Shown piece after piece: positions 23,601 to 34,328 of a stretch of DNA of 64,000 bases. This DNA comes from Massospora cicadina (lineage: Eukaryota; Entomophthoromycota; Entomophthoromycetes; Entomophthorales; Entomophthoraceae): contig JAKSZP010012113.1 of assembly GCA_022478985.1 (NCBI GenBank), forward strand, positions 1 to 64,000. The letters run 5' to 3'. Below the pieces are notes generated by a model. It was given only the letters and a program-made list of their open reading frames with translations, was not told the DNA's origin and did not search any database. The stretch's first letter is position 1. Each line of letters opens with the position of its first letter. A program made the position numbers and the translations under genes.

Positions 23601-24420
23601 GAGGGGATGGAGTGGAGCAGCCAACTGAGATAGTGTGGGGGAAAATTTTTTCAAAAAAATGATAGTTCCCAAGAAACTCTGAAGTTACTTCTGTGTAGTC
23701 AGAGTTGGCCATTCTCAGATCACATCTAATTTGTTGAGAGATAGCAACACCTTCTTTGAGGATCATGTTTCCGAGAAATATAACCTCTTCCTTATAAAAC
23801 TCGCACTTGGAAGCTTTGAGGAACAACCCTGCTTTATGCAGAGTGAACACCACCGCTTCCAAGTCGATAGCATGATGTTTGGGGACTGGGGAATGAACAA
23901 GGATATCATCAATGTATGCAATAGCACAAGAGAACTGGAGATCCCCTAAGTGTTGTCAATCATTAGTTGAAACGTAGCAGGAGAATTTTTCAACCCAAAG
24001 GGCATTACGCAAAATTGAAAAATCCCTCACCTTGTCCGGATTGCAGTCAGCCATTCCTGTCCTTCCATCACCCAAATTTGGTTGAAAGTGTTCACCAGAT
24101 CCAGTTTCAAAAAAATATGAGATTTGGCAATCGCCTGACTGATTGTCTGTTCTAAAGGCAATGGGTAGGGATTTGTAACTGATATTTTGTTCAGGTGACC
24201 ATAATCTACGCAAGGACAGAGTGATCCATCTGATTTTCTTGCAAATACAATAGGGGAGGCGACTGGAGAGGTTTCTTTGAACAACCAGCCTTTTTTTAAC
24301 ATATCATCCAACCAGGTATTGAGTGCAACCTCTTCCTTCGCTGTATGAGGATACTTCAGTCAGTTGATGTTCACCAATTCCGTGGTTGTTCAAAATCCAC
24401 AATCATACCTGGAATGTTTT
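23545..24420 (-). pseudogene. Element B reverse transcriptase
   Basis: Frames contain GWLFKETSPVASPIVFARK, LCPCVDYGHLNK, FLKLDLVNTFNQI and the catalytic YIDD (bases 23905-23916, normally YLDD or YMDD). LKASKCEFYKEEVIFLGNM follows in the thumb. Frameshifts lie near 24030 and between 23860 and 23950. The sequence copies element RNA into DNA in living relatives; this copy cannot. Confidence 0.88.
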
Positions 24421-24789
24421 GGCAGATGGTCCGCTTTTTTCATGTTGAAGATTCCCTGGTATTGCATTAAGCTTTCAGGAAAATTGGCCGGAATGCCCAC
24501 GGAAGTAACTAAGGTAGTGATAGAGCTGGTTCCTTGTATTTTTTGAGGGTGTTGATCAAAGGGAACTCTCCCTCTGAATCATCATTGGTAAACGACAATG
24601 TATTAGACTCTAAATGAATCTTCACATCTTGTTGACGCCACCATCCCACACCCAAGATCACCAGAAATACCAGGTTCAGCATGGCCAAAAAATGCTGATT
24701 GCAGAAGTTATATTGGTGGATTGAGAAGTGTATCAGCTGGCGAACGACATATGAAGACTTAAGCAGATGAGGTCACCATTACTGAGGCG

Positions 24790-25870
24790 CCCACATCCAT
24801 TTCCAATTTTAATTGTTGTGCCAACTTGACGCTCATGAAGTTCCCCGCTGCTCCGGTATCCACCAGAGCTTTGAAGGAGCCATGATGCGACCAATACTGA
24901 TTCTCATAGGGACAAGGAAATATTCAGAATTCTTTTTATTTGGAGATTTGATTGACTCAAGAATGACTAAATAGATAACGGGTATATCAGACCCAGGGTC
25001 AGGGTTTTTAGCTGGGGCGAAAATTGGGAGCACAAGTGTGGGAGAAATCATTTCTTCCATCTGGGCTTGAACAGAATTGTTCATAGTTGACTCTGGAAAT
25101 GGCAATTTGGACTTGAGGGTTATGGCAGGGTTGGGACCCATGTCAACAGCTACTCTGGCGTCAGGTGCATCGTCTATGTCTTTGTTAGGAAATCCTATTA
25201 TAAAGTTCCCCTTCTGATGTGGGGAAACGTGGCGAGGTAACGCTTTGATAGTAGTTGCAGTGGCACATATCTGATATACTGATTCCTGGATGGTAGACCA
25301 GGCCACGTGATGAACGGAAAATGAATTTAAACTCGCTCTAAAGACTGCCTGAAGCATATTGGTAGATAGGTCTGACGTGGAAGCCAGCTCACAAAAGGTG
25401 GAAATCAGAGAAGCCAAACAAGGGGCTTCAGCCATGGTTAGAAGTAGTCTGAGTAAGTGGTCTGATTGGGACACATGGGGTTTTAAGGCGGCCGATACAG
25501 CAGCCAACAGGTAAATGGGGTCTTCTTTTTGTGAGGAAGAACGTAAAAGACTTCTCACCCAACAGCGGGCATCTCCATCCATGGCGTCCAACAACGTGAG
25601 ACCTTGTTGGGCATGAGATATTGCCAAAGCATTACTGAGTGTGATTGTTATCCTCATTTGTACTTTGGTGAGAGTGTTGAGAACCTGATTAGCGATCTCT
25701 TGGGAGGAGATACTTGATCCTTTTCCCGGGCTAGAGGAAGTACAAGAAGATGCAGTCTGCACCACTTGGGTGGCTTGAAGAAAGTTTCCCAAGATAGAGC
25801 GGATGCTTCTCCCAAAGTCAGAAAGTGACCAAACAAACAACAAACAACACACAACTGATTGTACGTTCAA
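24790..25870 (-). pseudogene. Element B Gag and aspartic protease
   Basis: One frame is open for 345 codons from 25870 to 24833. It includes DAMDGDARCWVRSLL, DHLLRLLLTMAEAPCL and SLISTFCELASTSDLST, matching Gypsy capsid helices. No CCHC knuckle is visible. After EYFLVPMRI the protease continues in another frame as ALVDTGAAGNFMSVKLAQQL, with the DTGA active site at bases 24849-24860, so a frameshift near 24890 separates Gag from protease. Given general decay this is more likely a mutation than programmed frameshifting. The first Met may not be the true start. Confidence 0.82.
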
Positions 25871-25937
25871 CTGTTAGAGGGTAATCACTGCAGCGCCCAA
25901 TTTGAAAACTAAGGCGAAAGTGGCTGGAAAGTAATGG

Positions 25938-25947
25938 TTGGTCGATT
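25938..25947 (-). promoter_or_regulatory. Self-primer binding site of element B
   Basis: The plus strand reads TTGGTCGATT one base from the LTR edge. It is complementary at 9 of 10 positions to AATTGACCAA (26521-26530) in the adjacent 5' LTR. A minus-strand TATTTAAT box (26555-26562) lies 32 nt upstream of that segment. This is the same layout as in family A. Confidence 0.55.
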
Positions 25948-25948
25948 A

Positions 25949-27322
25949 TGTCATGGAATTTTGCAGAAGAAGTTTAGACCAGCCTGCCAGTCGGGATGCA
26001 TGAGCACCCAAAAAGCAATCCAGAATGCCAGAGGCATTGCCAACAATACGACTTAATATGAAGGCGGGAAATGTGATACCACAAGGTGGTGGCGTAACAA
26101 CAGGTTAAGGAGTATTCCAACGGCAAACCATACTGAACCCATTCTAAACTCAGTAGTTCCCACTACATGTGGTGGTATTGCTGGGATAGTCTTGACGAGA
26201 TTCTTGGCTTGAGCGGCTAACTCATCAGGGGCAATATGGAGATGGATTCTCTCTTTCCATTGTTGTACGTAGGGCCATAAGATCCTCATGTATTGATGTC
26301 AGAAATTAACAAGAGTGGGGTTGTAGGGCCAAAAGTATTGGACTCGCTGGGCGCAATTGGTGATAGAGGGAGCCATGGTGACCAAAAGAATTGGTAAAGC
26401 CCACCCGGAGTGCAGGGTGATGGACCACCAGGGAATTGCCATCTGGGATGTGGTCAGGACAGAAAAATAAAAAATTAAAATTTCTTTTGGCAAAATTTAA
26501 TTGGGAAAGGAAAGTAAGAAAATTGACCAACAATTTTCTCAGTGCCTGCAACTGATTAAATAGTGATCAATTGGGTGGTGACAGGATGGGGTTGGGACCC
26601 ACACATTCAGCCTAACTGGTGAATTGTTCAGGAATGGGGGGGTCTATTCTTTGGGAACCAACATCACAAAATTTGGCGGTGGGCTGAGTCTCTGTCAGTT
26701 TGACCTCAAACGTCCAAACCAGGGCTCAACTATGTTTCTGACAATTAGCATGATGGTGTTTGGCCTGATGGGTGACGGGAATGCCCCAAGGCCATCCCTT
26801 ATAGGGATGGGTCCATTTGGTTGGGAATGGGTTCAGAATGGCCAACCCGCCTGCACTCAGTCATTTAACCATTCTTTTGGTCAACAGCAGCACATTGGGC
26901 GCAACGCCTGAATTACTATCTGAGGTCTTCAAAACCATATCAAAAGCGCCCAATATTTGTTCTACTGGTCTGGAGATTGAATTGGAACCATTGGGCGATC
27001 CAGCTGATATCTCATTCTTCATGCTTTTACAGCCATTAAAATTTTGTGCATCAGCCAGATTGCTGACCAAATTAGATCTGACCAATTTCAATTTGATAAA
27101 CTCAGCACAGATTTCACTATTTCCCCGCAACAGTTCTGCCAAGGTAATAATGGACATTGTGGGTGGGATCCAAAGTGGACGAGCTGTTAACCATCGCTCA
27201 TCTATTACGTGAGTGAGGTCGCCCTGAGTGATGAAGGTACCGCCATCCTCTTCAGTGTCTTTTTATTTGGGAACAGGAAGATGGCCCAATTGAGAGCCAA
27301 AGGACATTCCACGAGACTTACA
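25949..27322 (-). repeat. Right (5') LTR of element B (1374 bp)
   Basis: It begins TGTCATGGAATTTTGCAG and ends GAGACTTACA. It carries the putative promoter and transcript start for element B. Repeated open frames within it are shared with the left LTR and have no coding meaning. Confidence 0.95.
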
Positions 27323-27327
27323 GGAAG

Positions 27328-27716
27328 GAAGTAAGTGACCCAGGTTGGAGGGAACTTGGGTGAACCAACGTTGCACTAGGGGATATCTTGAGTGTATTTA
27401 AAATGGCAAGGTTAATGGAGTGCAAGACCTTCTGAAAGAGGTTTGCACACAAGAGCATTCAAAATATCATAAAATAAAATGTATAACGGGAAAAAAAGTT
27501 TTTAGGAAAGTTGACCAACAAGGAGTGTTGGTCATGGGAAAAAGAAATAAACTATGTAAGGGAAATACTGGTTTTGCTGAAGTGGGCCCAAGCACTAACC
27601 CATAAATAGGCAAACACTACTATCCAAATTGGTATAATACGCCAAAACCATCTTCACTTGTGTAATTGATTGAAGTTAGATTTGGCCTGAACGTGTGATT
27701 CCATAAATGGAATGGG
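27328..27716 (-). repeat. Left LTR of element A, piece 2 of 3
   Basis: It aligns with 33571-33960 of the right LTR. It includes AGTTGACCAA at 27509-27518, whereas the right LTR reads AGTCAACCAA. It ends with ATGGG (27712-27716), duplicated by the solo C LTR. Confidence 0.92.
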
Positions 27717-28850
27717 TATTAAATTTTGATGGTTGACTTGAAAATAAACCCTTTGAGAAAACCATCAATGCTGATAGATTACTTTCATTGATAGATTCTT
27801 TGATCCTCCTGATTCATCTGCACAATCTGATAAATCAGATTAACCTCATAACTGATCTAATTGCATCTGAGGTGCTCAATTATTGTAGCTAATAATAGCT
27901 ATGATTTATTATATTATGGCCAATTATGGGTACACTTGAGTGCAAAGTGGTCCCACGGCATTAACTAAATTGCACTCCTAAATTAGTGCATTAATCTTGA
28001 TGCGCTAAGGTGGAAGTTGGGCTCTATTAATGAAATCAATAATTAAGCACTTAACCATAGAATCCTGATTATGGGTGTACTTAGTGCTTTTGAGAGGCCT
28101 GCCGACGTCCCAAACTGGGTATCATCTTTTATGATCATATATTTTTATTCCCCATTTATTGTTAGACGTCAAGTTATAATGTAGCTCTAATGGGGAAGAT
28201 TTTGATGTTGAGTTCAAAACTCAAAGTTGTCCCAATTATGAGAGTAAAACTTCCTTCAATTGGGCTGAAATGATTGTTATTTTTAGTAAATTCATGGGCC
28301 AAATTGACTTGGGGATTTTTCATAATTATTGCCATGACCAGCAGAGGATTGGCATAATATGAATGAACTCATCTAATAGATGAGTTCAGCCAGGAGATGC
28401 CTGAGAGGTATATAATACTGGCACCTGGCCAATTTATAAAAATCAATTTATCATTTACTATTTTATTGATCATTAATAATTACTGTCGCTTAGTTTATTA
28501 ATTATCATCCATCTGTCTCTGTCTGATATTCGTATCTGTTGCTATTACATCTATATTAAATAGTTGTGTGTTTATTCTTCCTGAAGAGAAGTACATAGTT
28601 GCCAGCTGGAGAAGTAGTCCTGATTATAGAGGAATAATTTCCTGATTTTGTACAAAGACAGAAGGTCTTGTATTTGTTAGTACCAGTAGACTTAAGAACG
28701 GTGGGCATATCAGAGTTACTTGGCTATTATCAAGGATTACAGAGAGTCTACTTCCCAATTACAAGCAGGAGTTTCATTTGTAAAATGAGTTTATATCCTC
28801 ATTTCATCTTTAAGTTATTTGAGTTTGCACCATCAGTTAAAAATTTAACA
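27717..28850 (+). repeat. Solo LTR of family C, opposite orientation (1134 bp)
   Basis: It is the inverted equivalent of the C LTRs. It starts TATTAAATTTTGATGGTTGA (reverse of the TCAACCACCAGAATCTAACA end, with TG changed to TA) and ends AAATTTAACA. The TATA box is on the plus strand (TATATAATACTGGC near 28410), followed by the conserved CCTGGCC. Flanks ATGGG at 27712-27716 and 28851-28855 are a perfect duplication. There is no internal region. Confidence 0.9.
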
Positions 28851-28855
28851 ATGGG

Positions 28856-29118
28856 TTTCAAAACCCTTTCCTCCACTAACCAAATTGAACCGTCTGCATT
28901 CATTGCATAAATGTCCATTTTTAAGCCTGAGCCAATGTAAGGGGCTGGGCGTTAGGCACCTCACTAGTACCAACATGGGCATATTTAGCTTGTACCCAGC
29001 GTTGGTCTAGTGTGTGCCTGAGGTCAGGGAGGGCCTGAAAGCTTCACCTCCTGGGCCTCCTGGTGCCCAGCCTTATCCTTGGTGTTGGTCCCACCTATGA
29101 TGTCATTTAACCATGACA
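28856..29118 (-). repeat. Left LTR of element A, piece 3 of 3
   Basis: It continues TTTCAAAACCC in line with 33959 onward of the right LTR and ends TTAACCATGACA. Confidence 0.92.
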
Positions 29119-29137
29119 TTACCCTCTCCTCCCTACA
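29119..29137 (-). promoter_or_regulatory. Polypurine tract of element A
   Basis: The minus strand reads a purine run ending GGGAGGAGAGGGTAA directly before the 3' LTR. Polypurine tracts prime plus-strand DNA synthesis. Elements B and G also end theirs in GGGTAA. Confidence 0.75.
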
Positions 29138-29189
29138 GGGCTCAACCCCCCTCCAGGGGCTTGTGCAAGGAAAAGTTCTTGTGGGCTGG

Positions 29190-30700
29190 GGCTAACTTCA
29201 TGGCGGCAACGGTTGGTTTGGGATGAGATTCAGCAGACTGGGGGAAATGCTTGTGGAAGGCTTTAATCAGATCTTGGGCATGCACACAGTCGCGCACTGG
29301 AACCCAACTGTTCTTTGCAGCGTCAAACCCTTTCAGGATACCAGGTATTCAAGCCTTCTTTCAACACGGCGTGATGAAACTATTTCTTCCACTTCTCACT
29401 ATGGCGCCCCATCCATGAGATAGGCCTCATAAGTCTCTGGTGGGGGGCCCTCAAATAACGTCAATTTGCTTTCATGGAAGACAGAGAAGATCCAAAATGA
29501 AAAGGGAAGATCTAGCTGGTATGAGGCATGGCCCACCTTTCTAACAACGCGGTAAGGGCCAATCCTCTTTGGTCCAATCTTCTTGCATGGCTGCTTGGTA
29601 TGGATGTTACAAGCATCAAGCATCACGAGATCCCCTTCCTTATATGCGGGACCCACTCAGCGTTTACCATCAGTGTTATCCTTATACACATTCATTGCCG
29701 CCTCCTAACTTGTGGAAACCCCTTGGTGGACCTTCTTGATAGTTTTGGAAAAGTCCACCACCGCTTCAACCTTAGAACCACAATTTAGCTTCATTTTAAA
29801 GGCGGGGTTAAAGCCATGGTTGGCGAAAAAAGGGGAACAACTGATAGAAGAATGCGAAGTGTTGTTGTAGCTAAACTGGGCCATAGGGAGGTGAAAACCC
29901 AATCTGAATGATCAGCGGCGGTGTAACACCGCAGAAACTGCTCCAAGCACTGGTTCACTCGCTCTGTCTGCCCATCTGATTTGGGATGATAGGCAGTTGA
30001 ATGGCAAGGGCTAATCTGAAGAGTCTTACAAAACTCTTTCCAAAAAGCGGAGGTAAACTGGGGGCCCAGTCGCTGAATATTTCTCGGGGAACCTCATGAA
30101 GCGCAATCACATGGGTGATGAAGAGCCTAGCCATCTCAGCTGCGGTTATGGTTGTTCTGCAAGGAATAAAGTAGGCGAACTTTGTAAAGCGGTCCACCAC
30201 CACCATTATTGCATCATACCCATAAGAGGCAGATAATTCCACAGTGAAATCAACCAAGAGGGAAGTCCAGGGCCCATCTGTCTTTTAGACTGGTACCAAC
30301 AACCCCGCTAAAGGTTGTCAATTGGGTTTCATCTGATTGCAGACTAGGCGCTCCTTACAATACCGACCCACCTGAGCAGGCAAGCCCTTCCAATTGTAGG
30401 TGCAACGCATCAACTCCAAGTCTTTGCTTTCCCAGGATGACCAATGGTGATTCCATCATGATGGTCCCAGATGATTTCAGGCGCAGTGGTCCAGCAGGTA
30501 TCCAAAGGCGCCCCTGAAACCACACCATCTTATCCTTTACGTGATAACCCCTGGATAGGTCCTCTTGATTCAAAGCGCTCTTAGCAAATACCATAGTATA
30601 CTTGGCTGACAGCGGCTGAGAAAGGACAGCCTTTCTAAACATACCATATTCCTCCACGTTTTCCAGAGGTGCAAGCGCTGGCCCATTAGCCGGGGGAATA
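29190..30700 (-). pseudogene. Element A integrase with chromodomain
   Basis: The core contains MVDFTVELSASYGYDAIMVV, VDRFTKFAYFIPCRTT and EIFSDW (second catalytic Asp). The next segment has PMAQFSYNNTSHSSISCSPF. The C-terminal barrel reads YKEGDLVMLDACNI, KRIGPYRVVRKVGH and FHESKLTLFEGPPPE. A chromodomain follows (EEIVSSRRVERRLEYLV, KGFDAAKNSWVPV, DLIKAFHKHFPQ, 29220-29390). The integrase zinc region lies within 30355-30657. Several frameshifts and stops separate these blocks. The domain order matches element B. Confidence 0.88.
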
Positions 30701-31335
30701 AAAGTTAGGCAGAACTTTATTTGGAGGAATCTTCACCTGTGTGTTGTGTGTTTCAAACTCCTTTGGATCAGGAGCCAAATCAGGGTTGCGGCTTAAAGCA
30801 TCCGCCAAACCATTATCCTTGCCCTTGGAGAATTCATAAGAAAAGGCAATTTGGGCAAGGGTCTCATGCCACCAGTTCTGCCGTGGGTTTTGGACATGAG
30901 GGGCACGGTAATACAGCAAGGCGCAGTGATCTGTATGTATGTGAAACAGTTGGGTAGAGCCATGCAAGTGGTGACACCAATATGTCAGCGCCTCCTCACT
31001 GCTAGTAACTCATTGTCAAAAATGGCGTAATTCAACTCAGGAAGAGACATTTTCCTAGAAAAATATCCCACTGGATGATCTATCCCATATTTACCTACTT
31101 GTAACAAGGCGGCAGCTATGGAAAAGTTGGAGGCATCAGTGGACACAATGAACTCCTTTGAAGGGTCAACATGGAGAAGGACAGTTGTGGACAACAGGGT
31201 GCACTTCACTGCTTGGAAAGCATCCTCCAAAACGGGGGACCACTGAGGCACCTTGGCACTGCTGGCCTTATATAAGAGTGCTGCTACCTCAGAAAAATTG
31301 GACGTGAACTTCTTAAGGAACGTACACGTCCCCAA
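30701..31335 (-). pseudogene. Element A RNase H
   Basis: Blocks FIVSTDASNFSIAAALLQ, HPVGYFSRKMSLPELNYA, FDNELLAV, HTDHCALLYYRA and GKDNGLADALSRNPDLAP are the standard Ty3 RNase H motifs, including the catalytic Asp in STDAS and Glu in DNELLAV. A frame change lies near 30980. The domain degrades the RNA template during reverse transcription. Confidence 0.88.
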
Positions 31336-32100
31336 AAAAGCTCCTCAATTCCTTGGCTGAGGTGGGGGTGGGCCACTCACGAATAGCCTTCTCCTTGTCT
31401 GGAGTTATCATGTGTCCTTGGTCAAACTCGACGTTTCCCAGAAAAGTGACCTGGGACTTGAAAAATTCACACTTACTAATTTTCAGCATAAGGCTGGTGG
31501 CCTTTAACATCTCCACCACTTGCCAAAGGTGAACTGCATGGGACTCCAGATCAGGGGAAAACACCAGGATATCATCCATGTAGGCAACCGCGCATACCCC
31601 CAACAAGTCCCCCAACGCTTCATCAATGCGGCGTTGAAAGATGGTAGGGGAAGTCTTAAGCCCAAAGGGCATGACCCAAAAATTAGAAAATTCCTTTTCT
31701 GGAGAAGAATGCGGTTAACCACTCCTGGCCCTTCTTTATCCGGATCTGATTGAACGTATTGAGGCAATCCAGCTTGGAGAAGACCTTCGCCTTCTCCACA
31801 TAGCTTACAATCTGTGAATCCAAAGGGATGGAATGGGGCCTGGTACAGTAACGTTGATGAGTTTCCCATAGTCTAAGCACAGGCATAGAGTACCATCAGC
31901 CTTCTCAACAAAGAGAATTGGGGAGCAAACAGGAGAAGTCCACTGAAAAATCACGCCTTTGGCTAACTGCTCCTTCACCCACACATCTAATGCTTCTTCC
32001 TCCTGGATGGTCAAGGGGTAAATGGGAGAAGAAATACGCACCAGATCCACAGTGAGTTGAAGTCACAGTCAAACTTGGAATGATCAGGTAGTGTGTCAGC
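31313..32100 (-). pseudogene. Element A reverse transcriptase
   Basis: Blocks in order are VKEQLAKGVIFQWTSPVCSP, LFVEKADGTLCLCLDYGKL, KVFSKLDCLNTFNQIRIKKG, MPFGLKTSPTIFQRRIDEAL and the catalytic YMDD (bases 31571-31582), then LMLKISKCEFFKSQVTFLGN. It lies in three overlapping frames, so at least two frameshifts occurred. Overall it is a full-length RT domain at the expected place between protease and RNase H. Confidence 0.9.
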
Positions 32101-32447
32101 TGAAGCTGCATAAAAGGAAGATTCCAAACCCTCCAAACAAGAAGGTAGGGGAACCACCACAGTGGGCTTCAGCATAGAGGCAAGGTTAAGGGTGTTAAGG
32201 TGGGGACAGTGGGGCAAGTCTCTCTGGGCGTCAGCCTTAGACAAAGGAACAACAAGTGTGCGACCATTCTTTACTGGTAGGGATAGGGTATTCTATTTCA
32301 GGTTGTTTCTTACGTCAAACTTCCGCCACCACAACACACCCAGAATTATAGGGTACAGGAGGTTTTTGATAGCTTGGAAGTGATTTGACAAGTGATATCT
32401 GCAACCTGATAGTTTACTGTCCCAACGACCTTCAGAGTGGGAATACC

Positions 32448-33343
32448 TTAGGACGCCCCTCCCCTAACCATACCAACAGGCAAGTAATGCAGCCCAAGGT
32501 AGTCGGCTAGGCTCAGGTTCATTAAGGTTTCCATGGCACCAGTATCCACCAGAATAGTGGTGCTGAATTTCCCTAAAGGGGATGAAAGGATAGCAGTCGT
32601 TAGAAAATATTCAGAATGGTCTTTATTTAAAGCTGAAAACACCAGTAAATCACCACCAAACTCTTCGTTTGGCAGTAACATGTCACCCTGGTATGATTAA
32701 AATAGAAGAATGGAGAGGGATACCTGGCCACTCATATTACTGAGGCCACATATCACACCATATCTTCAGCAGGGGCATAAACATTTTCATAATGTAAATG
32801 CAGTTCTTTTTCAACTTCCTGAGTGCTGATAATCATGGAAGAGGTCAAACGGGGTTTTCCGGGGTGATTTGGTACACAGAAATAGGGTCCTCATCTGATC
32901 CATGAGAGAGAAAATATGGCTCAGAGGTATACATAGGGTTTCCATCATAAAACGCGTTTTTAGATGTGAACGACCCTATTCCCATAACAGCAATGGACTG
33001 CCCGACGTTATCCAAGGCCAACACCCCCAGGGCCATCTGAGAAGATTCCTCCGGCATCATCTGAACGCGCTGTCAAAGTAAAACCCATTTATTAAAATAG
33101 AAATACATAATTTCAGCGGAAAGTTGGGGAATCACAACTTTCAGACCTCAAAGCGTCCATATCTACCAGGTATGAGCACGAAGGGTGGGTACTTTCCAGT
33201 TGGAGGCAACCATAACAACGCCAAGTTGCTGAAACCTTTGGGAAAAAGATTAAAAAGTGGTGCGGCTGACCATAGCTGAGGCCCACAGCTTTTTCCCAAT
33301 GTTTACACTTCATGAAAGTCCCACATGGAAAAAGTTTGTGCAC
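32448..33343 (-). pseudogene. Element A Gag remnant and protease
   Basis: The protease segment (32448-32681) has EYFLTTAIL and ILVDTGAMETLMN, with active-site DTGA at bases 32535-32546. Upstream, 32845-33060 and 33113-33343 give Gag-position frames without clear capsid motifs. The Gag region is about 300 bp shorter than in element B, suggesting a deletion. No zinc knuckle is seen. Confidence 0.7.
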
Positions 33344-33357
33344 ATAAATTTAAGAGT

Positions 33358-33367
33358 TTGGTTGACT
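33358..33367 (-). promoter_or_regulatory. Self-primer binding site of element A
   Basis: The plus strand reads TTGGTTGACT two bases from the LTR. It is perfectly complementary to AGTCAACCAA (33748-33757) in the adjoining 5' LTR, and that segment lies 33 nt from a TATA-like TTTAATTC (minus strand, 33783-33790). Relative to the copy at 142-151, two bases changed in both partners, preserving pairing. Confidence 0.65.
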
Positions 33368-33369
33368 AA

Positions 33370-34217
33370 TGTAAGAAGAGTGTCTATAACTCTCCTGTTC
33401 TAATCATGGTAGTTCACGGTGCACAAGGCCAACGCCAGGGAACTAGCCATTAGTGCAAATGTTATTAGAGCTCAGCAGAGGGTGCTGGAGCAATAACAAC
33501 TTAGGCAGAGAAGTGCGAGTTTTATAATAAATACCCACAAAAAGCGACATGGTGCACAAAGAGGAAGGAGGTAAGTGACCCAGGTTTGAGGGAACCTGGG
33601 CGAACCAACGTTGCACTAGGGGATAGCTTAAGTGTATTTAAAATGGCAAGGTTAATGGAGCGTGAGACCTCCTCAAAGAGGTTTACGCACAGGAGCATTT
33701 AAAATTTCATAAAATAAAACGTATAACAGGAAATTGTTTATTAGGAAAGTCAACCAACAAAGATTGTTGGTCATGGGAAACAGAATTAAACTACATCAGG
33801 GATATATGGGGTTTGCTGAAGTGGGCTCAAGCACTGACCCATTAGTAGGCAAACACTACCATCCAAATTGGTAGAATATATGACAAAGACTGACTTCACT
33901 CATGTAGTCAATTGATATTGGATTTGACCCAAATGTGTGATTTTGTAAATAGAACAAGTTTCAAAACCCCGTTCCTCAACTAACCAAATAAAACTGTCTG
34001 CATTCTTCCATAAACCATCCATTTTAACACCTGGGATGACGTAAATGGATGGACGTTGCACCTCACTAGTACCAACCTGGCATATTTAGCTTGTACCCAG
34101 CGTTAGTTTAGTGTGTGCCTGAGGTCAGGGAGGGCCTGAAGCTTCACCTTCTGGGCCTCCTGGCGCCCAGCCTTATCCTTGGTGTTGGTCCCACTATGAT
34201 GTCACTTAACCATGACA
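33370..34217 (-). repeat. Right (5') LTR of element A (848 bp)
   Basis: It runs from TGTAAGAAGAGTGTC to TTAACCATGACA, followed by the duplication GCAAT. In element orientation transcription would start near 33757. A conserved block near the end (TTGTACCCAGCGTT, GAGGTCAGGGAGGGCCTGAA) is shared with all A LTRs. Confidence 0.95.
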
Positions 34218-34222
34218 GCAAT

Positions 34223-34323
34223 AGGCTTTAGTTAGAGTACTAGCTTGAGCAGAAGGAGAATAGACGACCTGATCTGTTGGTTGTTAAAGGGTTTATTTTT
34301 GAGTCAGCCACCAGAATCTAACA
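34223..34323 (-). repeat. Right LTR of element C, terminal 101 bp
   Basis: It continues AGGCTTTAGTTAGAG in line with 17729 onward of the left C LTR and ends CAGCCACCAGAATCTAACA, followed by GATAC. Confidence 0.92.
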
Positions 34324-34328
34324 GATAC

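Larger units (their letters stand above)
20102..27322 (-). mobile_element. Element B: complete 7.2 kb chromovirus inside an A LTR
   Basis: Ends are exact: GGAAG at 20097-20101 and again at 27323-27327, with TGTCATG at one edge and ACTTACA at the other. LTRs measure 1376 and 1374 bp. The internal region (21478-25948) encodes gag-protease, RT, RNase H, integrase and chromodomain on the minus strand, collinear and similar to A. A self-primer site is present. It is among the youngest insertions in the stack, yet all reading frames carry stops or frameshifts. Confidence 0.96.
19904..34217 (-). mobile_element. Element A: complete chromovirus with two nested insertions
   Basis: It is flanked by the perfect duplication GCAAT (19899-19903 and 34218-34222). 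Its left LTR is 850 bp when rebuilt (19904-20101, 27328-27716, 28856-29118), its right LTR 848 bp, and the internal region 29119-33369 (4251 bp) encodes gag-protease-RT-RNase H-integrase-chromodomain on the minus strand. Own length is about 5.95 kb. Element B and a solo C LTR lie in the left LTR. A self-primer rather than a tRNA primer site is present. Confidence 0.95.
16470..34323 (-). mobile_element. Element C: non-autonomous LTR element (3.5 kb without inserts)
   Basis: It is bounded by the perfect duplication GATAC (16465-16469 and 34324-34328). It has LTRs of 1369 bp (left) and 1373 bp (right, rebuilt across element A) and an internal region of only 793 bp, with polypurine tract and primer site but no coding frame. 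Such elements depend on proteins of autonomous relatives; the gag-bearing copy at 1048-3720 is a candidate parent. Element A is inserted 101 bp from the end of the right LTR. Confidence 0.92.

Noticed and set aside
24833..25870. 345-codon open frame considered as an intact Gag gene
   Set aside because: The last 30 codons are out of frame with the protease, and the N-terminus has no clear start context; it is part of a broken gag-pro.
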